A stretch of 64,000 nucleotides of DNA from Promicromonospora soli (GCF_014653785.1 NZ_BNAS01000001.1:915898-979897), one strand, 5' to 3'. Positions 27,650 through 36,507 are shown, numbered from the stretch's first letter. Made by a program: numbers and translations. The notes: a model not told the origin generated them from the sequence alone.

Positions 27650-28476
27650 ACCTGAGGACGGTTCTCCCCCCGGTGATCATCGCGATCGTCGGGCTGGGCG
27701 CGCTCTCGGGCGTCCAGGACACGGGGTTCCGCGAGCAGATCGAGTCGAAGCTGACGGAGCACGCACAGAGTGCCCTCGACGCTGCCGGGCTCGACGGGGT
27801 GCAGGTCGAGCTCACGGGCCGCGACGCCGACGTGACCGCGCCGACCGACGCGGACGCGCTGGCGGCGGCCGAGGTGGTGGGCGACGTGGACGGCGTCCGC
27901 ACGGCAGTGGCGTACGGGCCGAACGGTCCGGTAGCGGCCGATGCGGCCACGGGCGCCGTCGGCGGCGACGGCCCTGCCGAGGGTGACGCCGATGCGAGCG
28001 CCTCGCCCTCGGCGGACGGGACCGCCTCGCCCGAGGCGACCGAGCCGACGTCGGACGGCGAGGCGACGGACGACGAGAGCGCCGACGACGGGGAGAAGCG
28101 CGAGCCCACGCGCGCGGAGCGGGAGAAGGCCCAGGAGGACCTGGTCGAGATCCCCAACATCACGTTCGTCACGGACAGCGCACGGCTGACCAGGGACGGC
28201 CGCAGGGTGGTGCGGGAGGCCGCCGAGGTGCTCGGCGAGCACCCGGAGGTCGAGGTCCGCATCGAGGGCCACACGGACTCCGTCGGCACGCCGCGGCACA
28301 ACCAGCGGCTCAGCGAGCGCCGTGCCGAGGAGGTGCTGGACGAGCTGGTGGAGCTGGGCGTCGAGCGCGACCGGCTGACGTCGAGGGGCTACGGCGAGTC
28401 CGAACCGCTCGTGGTCCCGCGGACCTTCGCGGACCTGGAGAAGAACCGCCGCGTGGAGTTCGTCGTCCTGAGCTGA
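27646..28476 (+). CDS. BON/OmpA-like peptidoglycan-binding envelope protein
   Basis: A 276-residue protein with an N-terminal hydrophobic segment (LPPVIIAIVGLGALSG), a BON-like region (about 28-85) as in mycobacterial ArfA/OmpATb, an acidic Ser/Thr/Asp linker, and a C-terminal OmpA domain (about 165-276). The OmpA domain has ITFVTDSARLT, VRIEGHTDSVGTPRHNQRLSERRAEEV and SRGYGESEP, the peptidoglycan (diaminopimelate) binding signature. Anchored outside the membrane, it would contact the cell wall. It overlaps the upstream HhH gene, so the pair is one unit. Confidence 0.87.
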   Translation: MNLRTVLPPVIIAIVGLGALSGVQDTGFREQIESKLTEHAQSALDAAGLDGVQVELTGRDADVTAPTDADALAAAEVVGDVDGVRTAVAYGPNGPVAADAATGAVGGDGPAEGDADASASPSADGTASPEATEPTSDGEATDDESADDGEKREPTRAEREKAQEDLVEIPNITFVTDSARLTRDGRRVVREAAEVLGEHPEVEVRIEGHTDSVGTPRHNQRLSERRAEEVLDELVELGVERDRLTSRGYGESEPLVVPRTFADLEKNRRVEFVVLS

Positions 28477-28506
28477 CGGCCCTCGCCCGGTGGTGACCCC
28501 ACCGGT

Positions 28507-28546
28507 GGTCGAGCTTGTCGAGACCTGGGTCTCGACAAGCCCGACC
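28507..28546. terminator. Bidirectional hairpin made from the GTCGAG-CTTGTCGAGACC repeat
   Basis: GGTCG-a-GCTTGTCGAGACC (28507-28525) and its near-perfect complement (28528-28546) form a stem between the convergent ompA-like and rsmE genes. The sequence is a member of the dispersed repeat also found inside hemW. Confidence 0.65.
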
Positions 28547-28563
28547 AGCGAGTCGGGGCAGCT

Positions 28564-29337
28564 CTACGCGGTTCTCCAGCGGCCCAGGCGTTCGCTCAGG
28601 AGGGCGATCGCCACCGGACCCGCCGTCGACGTGCGCAGGACGTGCGGGCCCAGCCGCGCGGTGACCGCTCCGGCCTCGGTCAGCAGGGCCACCTCGGCCT
28701 CGGAGATCCCGCCCTCGGGTCCGACGACGACGAGCACCTCGCCGGCGTCCGGCAGCGGCACCGTCGCGAGGGCGACCGTGGCCTCCTCGTGCAGCACCGC
28801 CACCGTGCCGCCCGCCGCGACGACCTCGCGGGTCCGGGCGGCGAGCTGCTTGGTGGTCAGCTGTACCTCGACGTCCGGGATGCGTGACCGGCGGGCCTGC
28901 TTGGTCGCGGCCCGCACGGTGCTGACCCAGCGGGCCCTCGACTTCGCCGCCCGGTCCCCGCGCCAGACGACCACCGACCGTTCCGCCTGCCAGGGGATGA
29001 TCGCGTCCACGCCGGTCTCGGTGGCGGCCTCGATGGCCATCTCGTCGCGGTCCCCCTTGGCGAGGGCCTGGACCAGCGTCACGACGACGGCGGGCACCGG
29101 CTCGACGTCGGTCTGCTCGACGCGCAGGTGCACCTCCGCGCCGTGCACCGACTCGACCACGGTCCGCAGGCGCATGCCGGCGCCGTCGACGACGTCGATC
29201 CGCTCCCCCGGGCCGCGCCGCTGGACCACGCCGGCGTGCCGGCCCTCCGCGCCGTCGAGCACGTACAACGAGCCCACCGCGTACTCGGACAGCGGATGGG
29301 CGGTGGCCGCCTCCGCGAGAAAGACTGGCGCGCTCAT
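28564..29337 (-). CDS. rsmE: 16S rRNA (uracil1498-N3)-methyltransferase
   Basis: A 257-residue SPOUT-class methyltransferase. An N-terminal PUA-like domain is followed by the knotted SAM-binding region: LVQALAKGDRDEMAIEAATE, IPWQAERSVV, VVVGPEGGISEAEVALL and LRTSTAGPVAIALL, the defining motifs of RsmE. It modifies U1498 of 16S rRNA. It lies 10 bp downstream of dnaJ and ends in the hairpin at 28507-28546. Confidence 0.95.
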   Translation of the reverse strand: MSAPVFLAEAATAHPLSEYAVGSLYVLDGAEGRHAGVVQRRGPGERIDVVDGAGMRLRTVVESVHGAEVHLRVEQTDVEPVPAVVVTLVQALAKGDRDEMAIEAATETGVDAIIPWQAERSVVVWRGDRAAKSRARWVSTVRAATKQARRSRIPDVEVQLTTKQLAARTREVVAAGGTVAVLHEEATVALATVPLPDAGEVLVVVGPEGGISEAEVALLTEAGAVTARLGPHVLRTSTAGPVAIALLSERLGRWRTA

Positions 29338-29347
29338 CGGTCGGCGG

Positions 29348-30469
29348 TCAGCGCCCGCTGAGCTTGTCGCGCAGGCGCGAGAACACGCCGCCGTGGACCG
29401 ACGCGAGCCGTGACTCGGGGCGCTCCTCGCCGCGCAGCACCGCGAGCTGCTGCAGGAGCGCTGTCTGCTCCTCGTCGAGAGCCGAGGGGACCTGGACCTC
29501 GATGTGCACGTTGAGGTCGCCGCGCCCGGGTGCGTGCAGGTGCCCCACGCCGAGGCCCTTGAGGGTCATGACCTGGCCGGGCTGCGTGCCCGGGCGTAGG
29601 TCGATCTCCTGCAGGCCGTCCAGCGTGTCGAGCTCGAGCACGGTGCCGAGCGCCGCCGCCGTCATCGGGACCTGGAGGGTGCAGTGGAGCTCGTCGCCGC
29701 GGCGCACGAACGTGTCGTGTGCGCGCTCCCGGATCTCGACGTACAGGTCGCCGGCAGGGCCGCCGCCGGGGCCCACCTCGCCCTGCGCGGAGAGCTTGAT
29801 GCGCGTGCCGGTGTCGACGCCCGCGGGCACGTTGACCGAGATGGTGCGGCGCGAGCGCACCCGGCCCTCGCCGGAGCAGTCGGTGCACGGCTCGGGGATC
29901 ACGGTGCCGAAACCGCCGCAGGCGGAGCACGGCTGGCTCGTCATGACCTGGCCGAGGAACGAGCGGGCGACCCGCTGCACGGAGCCGCGGCCGTGGCAGA
30001 CGTCGCAGGTGCGCGCCGAGGTGCCCGGCCGCGCGCCGTCGCCGGCACAGGTGTTGCAGACGACCGCGGTGTCGACCTGGATCTCGCGCTTGGCGCCGAA
30101 CACCGCCTCGGCCAGCTCGAGGTCGAGCCGCACGAGCGCGTCGTTGCCGCGCCGGGCGCGCGGCACCGGCCCGGTGGGCTGCCCGCCGCCGAAGAAGGTC
30201 TCGAAGATGTCCTGGAACCCGAACCCGGCACCGAAGCCGCCGCCCGCGCCGCCGCCCGGCGCGGTGGGGTCCACGCCCATGTCGTACTGCTGGCGCTTGT
30301 CAGGGTTGGACAGCACCTCGTACGCGCGCGCGACATCCTTGAAACGGTCCTCGCCCACATCACCGGCTACGTCGGGGTGCAGCTCGCGGGCCAGCTTCCG
30401 GTATGCCTTCTTGATCTGCTCGGGCGAGGCGTCGCGCGGAACACCGAGAATCTCGTAGTAGTCGGTCAC
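29348..30469 (-). CDS. dnaJ: Chaperone DnaJ (DnaJ2 type)
   Basis: A 373-residue co-chaperone. The J domain begins TDYYEILGVPRDASPEQIKKAYRKLA with the HPD triad, then a GGG-rich linker. Four zinc-finger motifs follow (CNTCAGDG, CDVCHGRG, CSACGGFG, CTDCSGEG), then the CTDs. It stimulates DnaK ATPase. The GTG at 30469 is used. Being coupled to hrcA without grpE/dnaK marks it as the DnaJ2 paralogue that accompanies HrcA in Actinobacteria. It is controlled by the CIRCE upstream of hrcA. Confidence 0.96.
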   Translation of the reverse strand: MTDYYEILGVPRDASPEQIKKAYRKLARELHPDVAGDVGEDRFKDVARAYEVLSNPDKRQQYDMGVDPTAPGGGAGGGFGAGFGFQDIFETFFGGGQPTGPVPRARRGNDALVRLDLELAEAVFGAKREIQVDTAVVCNTCAGDGARPGTSARTCDVCHGRGSVQRVARSFLGQVMTSQPCSACGGFGTVIPEPCTDCSGEGRVRSRRTISVNVPAGVDTGTRIKLSAQGEVGPGGGPAGDLYVEIRERAHDTFVRRGDELHCTLQVPMTAAALGTVLELDTLDGLQEIDLRPGTQPGQVMTLKGLGVGHLHAPGRGDLNVHIEVQVPSALDEEQTALLQQLAVLRGEERPESRLASVHGGVFSRLRDKLSGR

Positions 30470-30506
30470 AGGTCTCTCTTTGTGGGGAGTTGTGGGAGGT
30501 GAGGGG

Positions 30507-31526
30507 TCAGCTGGGCAGCACTCGCGACAGGTAGCGCGCGACCGCGCGCACCGCGGCGATGGTGCCCGGGTAGTCCATACGGGTGGGGCCGATCGAGCTC
30601 AGGATCGCAACGGTGTCACCGTCTGACGAGCTGTAGCCGGACGTGACGACGGAGGTCTCCGCCAGTCCCGCCATCCGGTTCTCGTGGCCGATGCTCACCG
30701 CCACCCCGGTGTCGGCGATCATGTCGGTGAGGAGACCGAGCAGGACGACCTGCTCCTCGAGCGCCTCGAGCACAGGCCGCAGGCCCTGTTCGAACCGCAT
30801 GCTTGCCCGCGCCAGGTTGGCCTGGCCGGTCAGCACTATCCGCTCTTCGCTCTCCTCGGCGAGCGCGGCCCTGACAACCTCGGCCACGGCCGTCGCAAGC
30901 GGCTTGTGCTCGTCCGGCATCGCATCGGTGATCTGGGCGAACGCGTCACCGATCTCGGTGAGCCGGTGGCCGGCGGCCACGGCGTTGAGGCGGGCGCGCA
31001 GCTCGCCCAGGGTGCCGTCGTCCAGGTCGACCGGCACGTCGAGGAAGCGCTGCTCCACCCGTCCCGTGTCCGTGATGACGACGACGAGGAGCCGCCCCTC
31101 GGCCGTCGGCACGAGCTCGAGGTGCCGGAGCCCGGAACGGCGCAGGGACGGGTACTGCACTACCGCGACCTGGCCCGTCAGCTGGGCGATGAGCCGCCCG
31201 GCGCGGGCCACCACGTCGTCCAGGTCGACCGCCTGGGACAGGAAGGTCTCGATGGCGCGCTTCTGCGGCGCGGTCAGTGGCCGCACCTCGGCGAGCTGGT
31301 CCACGAACAGGCGGTAGCCCTTGTCCGTCGGGATGCGACCCGCCGACGTGTGCGGCTGGGCGATGAGCCCGGCCTCCTCGAGGGCCGCCATGTCGTTACG
31401 AACGGTGGCCGGGGAGACGCCTAGCTGGTGCCGCTCCGTGAGTATGCGCGATCCGACGGGCTCACGTGTCCGGACATAGTCCTCCACGATCGCCCGCAAG
31501 ACATCGAGCCTACGTTCCTCGCTCAT
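30507..31526 (-). CDS. hrcA: Heat-inducible transcription repressor HrcA
   Basis: The 339-residue repressor of class I heat-shock genes has an N-terminal winged helix ([22 protein letters not shown] through [34 protein letters not shown]) and a GAF-like C-terminal half ending [22 protein letters not shown]. The ATG at 31526 has GGAGG 8 nt upstream; the in-frame GTG at 31535 abuts the same sequence and is unlikely. A CIRCE operator stands about 75 bp upstream, so the hrcA-dnaJ operon is autoregulated. Confidence 0.97.
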   Translation of the reverse strand: MSEERRLDVLRAIVEDYVRTREPVGSRILTERHQLGVSPATVRNDMAALEEAGLIAQPHTSAGRIPTDKGYRLFVDQLAEVRPLTAPQKRAIETFLSQAVDLDDVVARAGRLIAQLTGQVAVVQYPSLRRSGLRHLELVPTAEGRLLVVVITDTGRVEQRFLDVPVDLDDGTLGELRARLNAVAAGHRLTEIGDAFAQITDAMPDEHKPLATAVAEVVRAALAEESEERIVLTGQANLARASMRFEQGLRPVLEALEEQVVLLGLLTDMIADTGVAVSIGHENRMAGLAETSVVTSGYSSSDGDTVAILSSIGPTRMDYPGTIAAVRAVARYLSRVLPS

Positions 31527-31598
31527 CGCGCTCACCTCCGTCCAGGTAGAACGTACGGGACGTGCGCCCGGGTTCCGGCCCGCTCTCCGACACTGCTT

Positions 31599-31630
31599 CC
31601 AGCACTCTCACCAACCGAGTGCCAATCCTA
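31599..31630 (-). promoter_or_regulatory. CIRCE operator and -10 box of the hrcA-dnaJ operon
   Basis: AGCACTC (31601-31607), a 9-nt spacer and GAGTGC (31617-31622) match the core of the CIRCE consensus TTAGCACTC-N9-GAGTGCTAA. On the minus strand TAGGAT (31630-31625) precedes it as a -10 box, with TTGGCC 16 nt further upstream. HrcA bound here would block the start of transcription. Confidence 0.9.
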
Positions 31631-31809
31631 CGCGGCACACGGCAGGGGCCAAGTCCCGACCCGCCTAGGGCATTGCCTTAGATGCCTCCGAGCGGGCTCG
31701 GAAAGCCCGTCCGGAAGATGCGGCGACCGTCCGATCCGCGTGGGGTACCTCACGGACGAGTCTGGAGTCACTGCCGGCGAGGGGCCGGCTTCGACCAGGA
31801 GGCAGCACC

Positions 31810-31992
31810 ATGTTCGGGTTCTCCGACTACGCCGAGTACCGCAGGAACGAGCAGGACCTCAACCGCAGGAACGAGCAGGCTCGGGTGGCGCGTGAGCAGA
31901 AGGCCACAGCACGACGCCAGGCCGAGCGGCGCGCCACCGAGCGCACCGGCCGCACCAGGACGGCCGACGCCGTCCGGCCGCGCATCGCCTGA
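31810..31992 (+). CDS. Small highly charged hypothetical protein
   Basis: A perfect AGGAGG seven bases before the ATG makes this 60-codon frame credible. After FGFSDYAEYRRNEQDLNRRN the protein is almost wholly Arg, Glu, Gln and Ala (RVAREQKATARRQAERRATE), predicting one long basic amphipathic helix. I do not recognise a family. It stands alone between hrcA (divergent) and the LAL regulator, with 37 bp to the latter. Confidence 0.7.
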   Translation: MFGFSDYAEYRRNEQDLNRRNEQARVAREQKATARRQAERRATERTGRTRTADAVRPRIA

Positions 31993-32029
31993 CCGTCTCG
32001 GCCGTGCCGCGCAGCGCTGACCAGCGACG

Positions 32030-34993
32030 ATGTCCACCGAGACGACGACCAGCGAAACAACTACAGGAACGACGACAGGACCGGCATGGGACGATGAGCC
32101 CATGCCGGTCCCTCGCGCGCGCCTGGTTGGCCGAGCCCGTGAGCTCGGCGAGCTGACGGCCGCTCTCGACGACGTCCGCTCGGGCGCCAACCGCACCATC
32201 GTGATCGCCGGCGAGGCCGGCATCGGCAAGACCCGCCTGCTCGACGAGCTCACCTCGCGCGCCGACGGCGTCACCGTCGTCACCGGGCAGTGCGCCGACG
32301 AAGGGTCCGGCCCTCTCCCGTACGCGGCCCTGGCCGGACTGCTGCACGGAATCGTCCGGGCAGTCGGCCCCGACACCGTCGTCGCCGCTGCCGGACCCGC
32401 GGCAGGGGCCCTGTCCGCTGTCGCTCCCCAGCTCGTCGCACCGGCGTCGGACGCCGGAGCCGACCGCATCCCCGAGGTCCTCACCGACCTGCTCACCGGC
32501 CTCGCAGCCGAGCGGCCCGTCGTCGTGGTCATGGAGGACCTGCACTGGTCCGACGACGTCACCCGCGCCGTTGCACTCCGCCTCGCCCGCACCGCGCCCC
32601 CCGGCCTGTTCCTGCTTCTCGCCTATCGCAGCGACGAGGTCGGACGCGCGCACCCCCTGCGCACCGTCATGGCCGAGCTCGACCGGGCCCGCCTGACCAC
32701 CCGCCTCGACCTGATCCGCCTGGGCGCGGCAGAGGTCCGCGAGATGGCGCAGGACCTGCTCGACGCCGGCCTCGACTCCGAGTCGCTCGCCGACCTCGCG
32801 GATCGCAGCGAGGGCGTCCCCTTCTACGTCGAGGAGCTGGTCGGCTTTCTCGGCACCGACCTGCCCGACTCCCTGCGCGACATCCTCCTGCTGCGCTACT
32901 GGAACCTGAGCCGGGAGGCCCAGGCGCTGTGCCGAGTGGTCGCGGCCGCCGGCCCGCGCGTCTGGTACGACGTGCTCGACGACGTCCTGGCGGACCCTTC
33001 GACCAGCTCAGGACGGCGCCCTTCGACGGGGTCCGGACAGCGTGCCGTCCCGAACGTCGGCGCCGAGCCTGAGGAGACGGTTCGGGAGGCGGTCGAGGCT
33101 CAGGTGCTGGTGGTCACCGACGTCGGGTACGCGTTCCGGCACGCGCTGGTCCAGGAGGCCGTGTACGCCGAGCTGCTGCCCGGCGAGCGGCGTCGGCTGC
33201 ACGCCGCCTATGCACAGGCGCTGGAGCAAGCCCTCTCCAGGCGCGCCCGGTCGGTCGCGAAGCTGTCCCGCATCGCCGACCACTGGTGGCGCGCGGGAAT
33301 ACTCGACAAGGCGCTCGCGGCGGCCGTCGTCGGGCACCAGGCGGCCGCGGCCGGCGCGGCGTCGTCCACCGCGGTCACCCTGGGCGAGCGCGCCCTGGAG
33401 CTCTGGGAACAGGTGCCCGACGCCGAGGCCGTAGCCGGCCTGCCGCACCACGAGCTGCTCCGTACGGTCGCCGAGTCGCTGCGCGGATCCACCCGGACCG
33501 CCCGCGCCCTGGCGGTGGCCCACGAGGCGATCGCCGAGTGGCCCGACGACGACCCGACCGGCCTCGCCGGCATGCTCTCGGATGCGGCACTCATCGCCGG
33601 CCACGCCGGCTCGGACGAGGGGCCCGAGCTCATCGAGCGGGCCCTCGCGCTCGTGGAGCCCGGCCGGGACGACGCCGTGCGTGGTCAGCTCTTGATCCTG
33701 CAGGCACGTCACGCGATGCTCAACGGCCGGCCCCGGGAAGCGATAGAGGCCGCGACTGCCGCCCACGACACCGGTAGCGCGATCGGCAGCGGCGAGATCG
33801 TGTCGGTCGCCCTGAACCTGCGGGGCGTGAGCCGGGTCCAGCTCGGCGACACCGGCGGCTTCGCGGAGATCGACGCCGGCCGCGAGGCAGCCGGGGACAC
33901 CTGGCAAGGACTGAGCCGGTACTACATCAACGGGTCGGACGTCTGGCTCCTCGTGGGCGACTGGGCCCACGCGGCGGAGATCGCCCAGGAGGGGGTGGGC
34001 GCGGCACGCCGGTATGGCTCGTCCGAGGGATCCCGGATCATGATCGAGGGGAACCTCGCCGAAGCGTGGATCGGGCGCGGCGACTGGGCCGAGGCCGCCG
34101 CCTGGTACGAGCGGACGGTCCCGCCGATCCACGACAGCGTGTATTCCGTCTACCTCAGCGACCGCCGGGCCTGGCTCATGATGTGGCAGGGGCAGGTGGA
34201 GCAGGCGCAGGCCGAGGCGCGCCGCAGGGCCGTGAGCTGGGAGCGGTTCGGGCGCCTGGAGGAGCAGATCAGGTCACGCACGAGCGCGACGCTGGCGGAG
34301 CTCGCGCTGCTGCGCGACGAGCCGGCAGAGGCCCTGGAGCGCATGTCGGTGGTGGTAGCCCCGGACCACGTGCGCATCCCGGCCTACGACCTGCCGCAGC
34401 TCGCCGTGGCCGCCCTGGCGATCGCCCGGCTGCGCGCGGCCGGGCGGGACGTGGACGAAGCCCCCTACCGCGCGGCCCTCGCCGAGTGCGCGCACTGGCC
34501 GACGTTCCCCCGGTGGTCGGCGCTGTTCGAGGCGGAGCTCGGCACCGGCCCGTGGACGACGGTCGCCGACCTGCCCGGTGCCGGACCCGTGCACCTGCGC
34601 CCGTACGCCCTGTACCGCGAGGGCGCGCGGCTGCTGAACGTCGGGGACCGAGCCGGCGCGCGGTCGACGCTGGGGTCGGCCGTCGCCGAGGCGGAGAAGA
34701 TCGGGGCGGGGCTGATCGTCCAGCGGGCGCAGCGGCTCCTGGACCGGGCAGGGCTGACCGGCCAGGGCGAGGGACGCCATCCTGCCGAAGGGCCGGACAG
34801 CGGCCTGGACACGCTCACCGCCCGCGAGCAGCAGGTGCTCGCCCTCGTCGCCGAGGGCCTGACCAACGGGCAGATCGCCGAGCGGCTGTTCATCTCGGCC
34901 AAGACCTCGTCGGTGCACGTGTCGGCGATCCTGCGCAAGCTCGGGGTGGCGACGCGGACCGAGGCGGCCCTCCGGGCGCGCGCTCCCCGGTGA
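32030..34993 (+). CDS. Large ATP-binding LuxR-family regulator (LAL/MalT-like)
   Basis: A 987-residue STAND-type regulator. Near the N terminus comes RARLVGRARELGELTAAL, Walker A GEAGIGKTRLL and the Walker B-like VVVVMEDLHWSDD, then a long helical TPR-like middle (about 380-900). The C-terminal GerE HTH reads LTAREQQVLALVAEGLTNGQIAERLF through SSVHVSAILRKLGVATR. The start is either ATG 32030 (adds a Thr-rich tail) or ATG 32102, which lies inside a perfect hairpin. Residues about 322-337 (DPSTSSGRRPSTGSGQ) are encoded by two copies of a dispersed repeat. Targets are unknown. Confidence 0.88.
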   Translation: MSTETTTSETTTGTTTGPAWDDEPMPVPRARLVGRARELGELTAALDDVRSGANRTIVIAGEAGIGKTRLLDELTSRADGVTVVTGQCADEGSGPLPYAALAGLLHGIVRAVGPDTVVAAAGPAAGALSAVAPQLVAPASDAGADRIPEVLTDLLTGLAAERPVVVVMEDLHWSDDVTRAVALRLARTAPPGLFLLLAYRSDEVGRAHPLRTVMAELDRARLTTRLDLIRLGAAEVREMAQDLLDAGLDSESLADLADRSEGVPFYVEELVGFLGTDLPDSLRDILLLRYWNLSREAQALCRVVAAAGPRVWYDVLDDVLADPSTSSGRRPSTGSGQRAVPNVGAEPEETVREAVEAQVLVVTDVGYAFRHALVQEAVYAELLPGERRRLHAAYAQALEQALSRRARSVAKLSRIADHWWRAGILDKALAAAVVGHQAAAAGAASSTAVTLGERALELWEQVPDAEAVAGLPHHELLRTVAESLRGSTRTARALAVAHEAIAEWPDDDPTGLAGMLSDAALIAGHAGSDEGPELIERALALVEPGRDDAVRGQLLILQARHAMLNGRPREAIEAATAAHDTGSAIGSGEIVSVALNLRGVSRVQLGDTGGFAEIDAGREAAGDTWQGLSRYYINGSDVWLLVGDWAHAAEIAQEGVGAARRYGSSEGSRIMIEGNLAEAWIGRGDWAEAAAWYERTVPPIHDSVYSVYLSDRRAWLMMWQGQVEQAQAEARRRAVSWERFGRLEEQIRSRTSATLAELALLRDEPAEALERMSVVVAPDHVRIPAYDLPQLAVAALAIARLRAAGRDVDEAPYRAALAECAHWPTFPRWSALFEAELGTGPWTTVADLPGAGPVHLRPYALYREGARLLNVGDRAGARSTLGSAVAEAEKIGAGLIVQRAQRLLDRAGLTGQGEGRHPAEGPDSGLDTLTAREQQVLALVAEGLTNGQIAERLFISAKTSSVHVSAILRKLGVATRTEAALRARAPR
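32078..32111 (+). promoter_or_regulatory. Perfect inverted repeat over the second start codon of the LAL regulator
   Basis: The 13-nt arms GGACCGGCATGGG (32078-32090) and CCCATGCCGGTCC (32099-32111) flank an 8-nt loop. The in-frame ATG at 32102 is inside the right arm. As RNA it would hide that start; as DNA it could bind a dimeric regulator, perhaps the LuxR protein itself. Confidence 0.5.
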
Positions 34994-35082
34994 CCTGCCC
35001 GACCGCCCCGCCGGGGACACGCCCCGTGACACGCCCGGGCACCCTCCGACGTCGGCCCGCGCCGCCGATCTAGGCTCACAGG

Positions 35083-35946
35083 GTGCGCGACGAACGCTAC
35101 GGCCCCGACGTCCTGTCCCCCGCCTTCCCTGGCGCTCAGCGGGGGCGTCGGCCGACGTCGCAGCCCACGCCCGCCGAGTCAGGACTCGTGGTCGAGGAGG
35201 TCGAGACCGGCTGGGTCGGCGCCGTCGTCCGGGTGGAGAAGTCGGGCGGCATGCACGTGGTGGTCCTGGAGGACCGCCGGGGCCGCACCCGCACCTTCCC
35301 CCTCGGCCCGGGGTTCTGGGTCGAGGGCAAACCGGTCGAGCTCACCGCGCCCGTCCTGACGCGCGCACCCGCCCGGCCCACGCGCACGGCCTCCGGGTCC
35401 GTGGCCGTGCACGGCCGCCGCGCCCGGGTGGCGCGCGGCAGCCGCATCTGGGTGGAGGGCAAGCACGACGCCGAGCTCGTGGAGAAGGTCTGGGGCGACG
35501 ACCTGCGCGTCGAGGGCGTGGTGGTCGAGATGCTCGACGGCGTGGACCACCTCGCCGAGCGGCTCGCCGAGTTCGGGCCTGACGCCGAGCACCGCGTCGG
35601 CGTGCTGGTCGACCACCTGGTCCCCGGGTCCAAGGAGCAGCGGCTGACCGACGACGCGCTGCGCCACGTGCCGCAGGGCACCGTGCTGGTGCTGGGCCAC
35701 CCCTACGTCGACGTCTGGCAGGCGGTGCGTGCCGAGCGCCTCGGGCTGGACCGCTGGCCGGCGATCGACCGGGGTACCGAATGGAAGGTCGGCATCCTGC
35801 GTTCCCTGGGCTGGCCTGCCGAGACGCAGGCCGACGTCGCACGCGGCTGGCAGCGCATCCTCGGCACGGTGCGCGACTTCCGGGACCTCGACCCCGCCCT
35901 GCTCGGCCGGGTCGAAGAACTTATCGATTTCGTGACCGCGTCGTAA
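35083..35946 (+). CDS. DUF3097 family protein
   Basis: A 287-residue soluble protein with YGPDVLSP at the start, WVGAVVRVEKSGGMHVVVLEDRRGR, FPLGPGFWVEGKPV, SRIWVEGKHDAELVEKVWGDDLR and LVDHLVPGSKE, the conserved blocks of actinobacterial DUF3097. The ExxDxxLV segment resembles a Toprim strand (EGKHDAELV), which suggests a nucleic-acid-related enzyme; this is inference. TAGGCT lies 6 nt before the GTG, so the transcript is probably leaderless. Confidence 0.88.
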   Translation: MRDERYGPDVLSPAFPGAQRGRRPTSQPTPAESGLVVEEVETGWVGAVVRVEKSGGMHVVVLEDRRGRTRTFPLGPGFWVEGKPVELTAPVLTRAPARPTRTASGSVAVHGRRARVARGSRIWVEGKHDAELVEKVWGDDLRVEGVVVEMLDGVDHLAERLAEFGPDAEHRVGVLVDHLVPGSKEQRLTDDALRHVPQGTVLVLGHPYVDVWQAVRAERLGLDRWPAIDRGTEWKVGILRSLGWPAETQADVARGWQRILGTVRDFRDLDPALLGRVEELIDFVTAS

Positions 35947-35982
35947 GGCACCTCGTGGGCCGCAACCTCTACGGTTGAGACC

Positions 35983-36495
35983 ATGTCCGAGAACCCGCAG
36001 CAGCCGCATTCTCCCCAGCAGCCCGAACCGGCGCCCCAGCAGCCCGAGCAGGCTCCCGCCTACGGCTCGCCCCCGCCGGGCCAGCCGCCCTACCAGGGCC
36101 AGCAGCAGTACCAGGGTCAGCCCCAGCCAGGCCCGGCCTACGGCGGCGCGCCGTACCCGCCCCAGCCGCTCAGCCCGTCGGACGAGCGCATGTGGGCGGT
36201 CCTCGCCCAGGTCGGCCCGTTCGTGGTGTCGTTCGTCGCGCCCCTGGTGATCTGGCTGGCGCTCAAGGAGCGCAGCCGGTTCGTGGAGCAGGAGGCCAAG
36301 GAGGCGCTGAACTTCCAGATCCTCATGGTGATCGCTCAGATCGCCGCCGCGATCATCACCGCCATCACGTTCGGGATCGGCGGGATCGTCTACTTCGCGT
36401 TCATCGCCGCGATCGTGTTCATGATCCTGGCGGCCGTGGCGAACGGTAAGGGTGCCCCGTACCGCTACCCGGTGAACATCCGTTTCATCAAGTAG
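35983..36495 (+). CDS. DUF4870 domain membrane protein
   Basis: A 170-residue protein with a Pro/Gln/Tyr-rich N-terminal half (MSENPQQPHSPQQPEPAP) and a C-terminal DUF4870/Tic20-like domain with three hydrophobic helices (SPSDERMWAVLAQVGPFVVS, VIWLALKERSRFVEQEAKEALNFQ). Its role is unknown. TACGGT stands 7 nt before the ATG (leaderless). The start MSENPQ resembles the MSENPP of the membrane protein at 36613-37485. Confidence 0.88.
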   Translation: MSENPQQPHSPQQPEPAPQQPEQAPAYGSPPPGQPPYQGQQQYQGQPQPGPAYGGAPYPPQPLSPSDERMWAVLAQVGPFVVSFVAPLVIWLALKERSRFVEQEAKEALNFQILMVIAQIAAAIITAITFGIGGIVYFAFIAAIVFMILAAVANGKGAPYRYPVNIRFIK

Positions 36496-36507
36496 TCCAC
36501 GCCGGCC

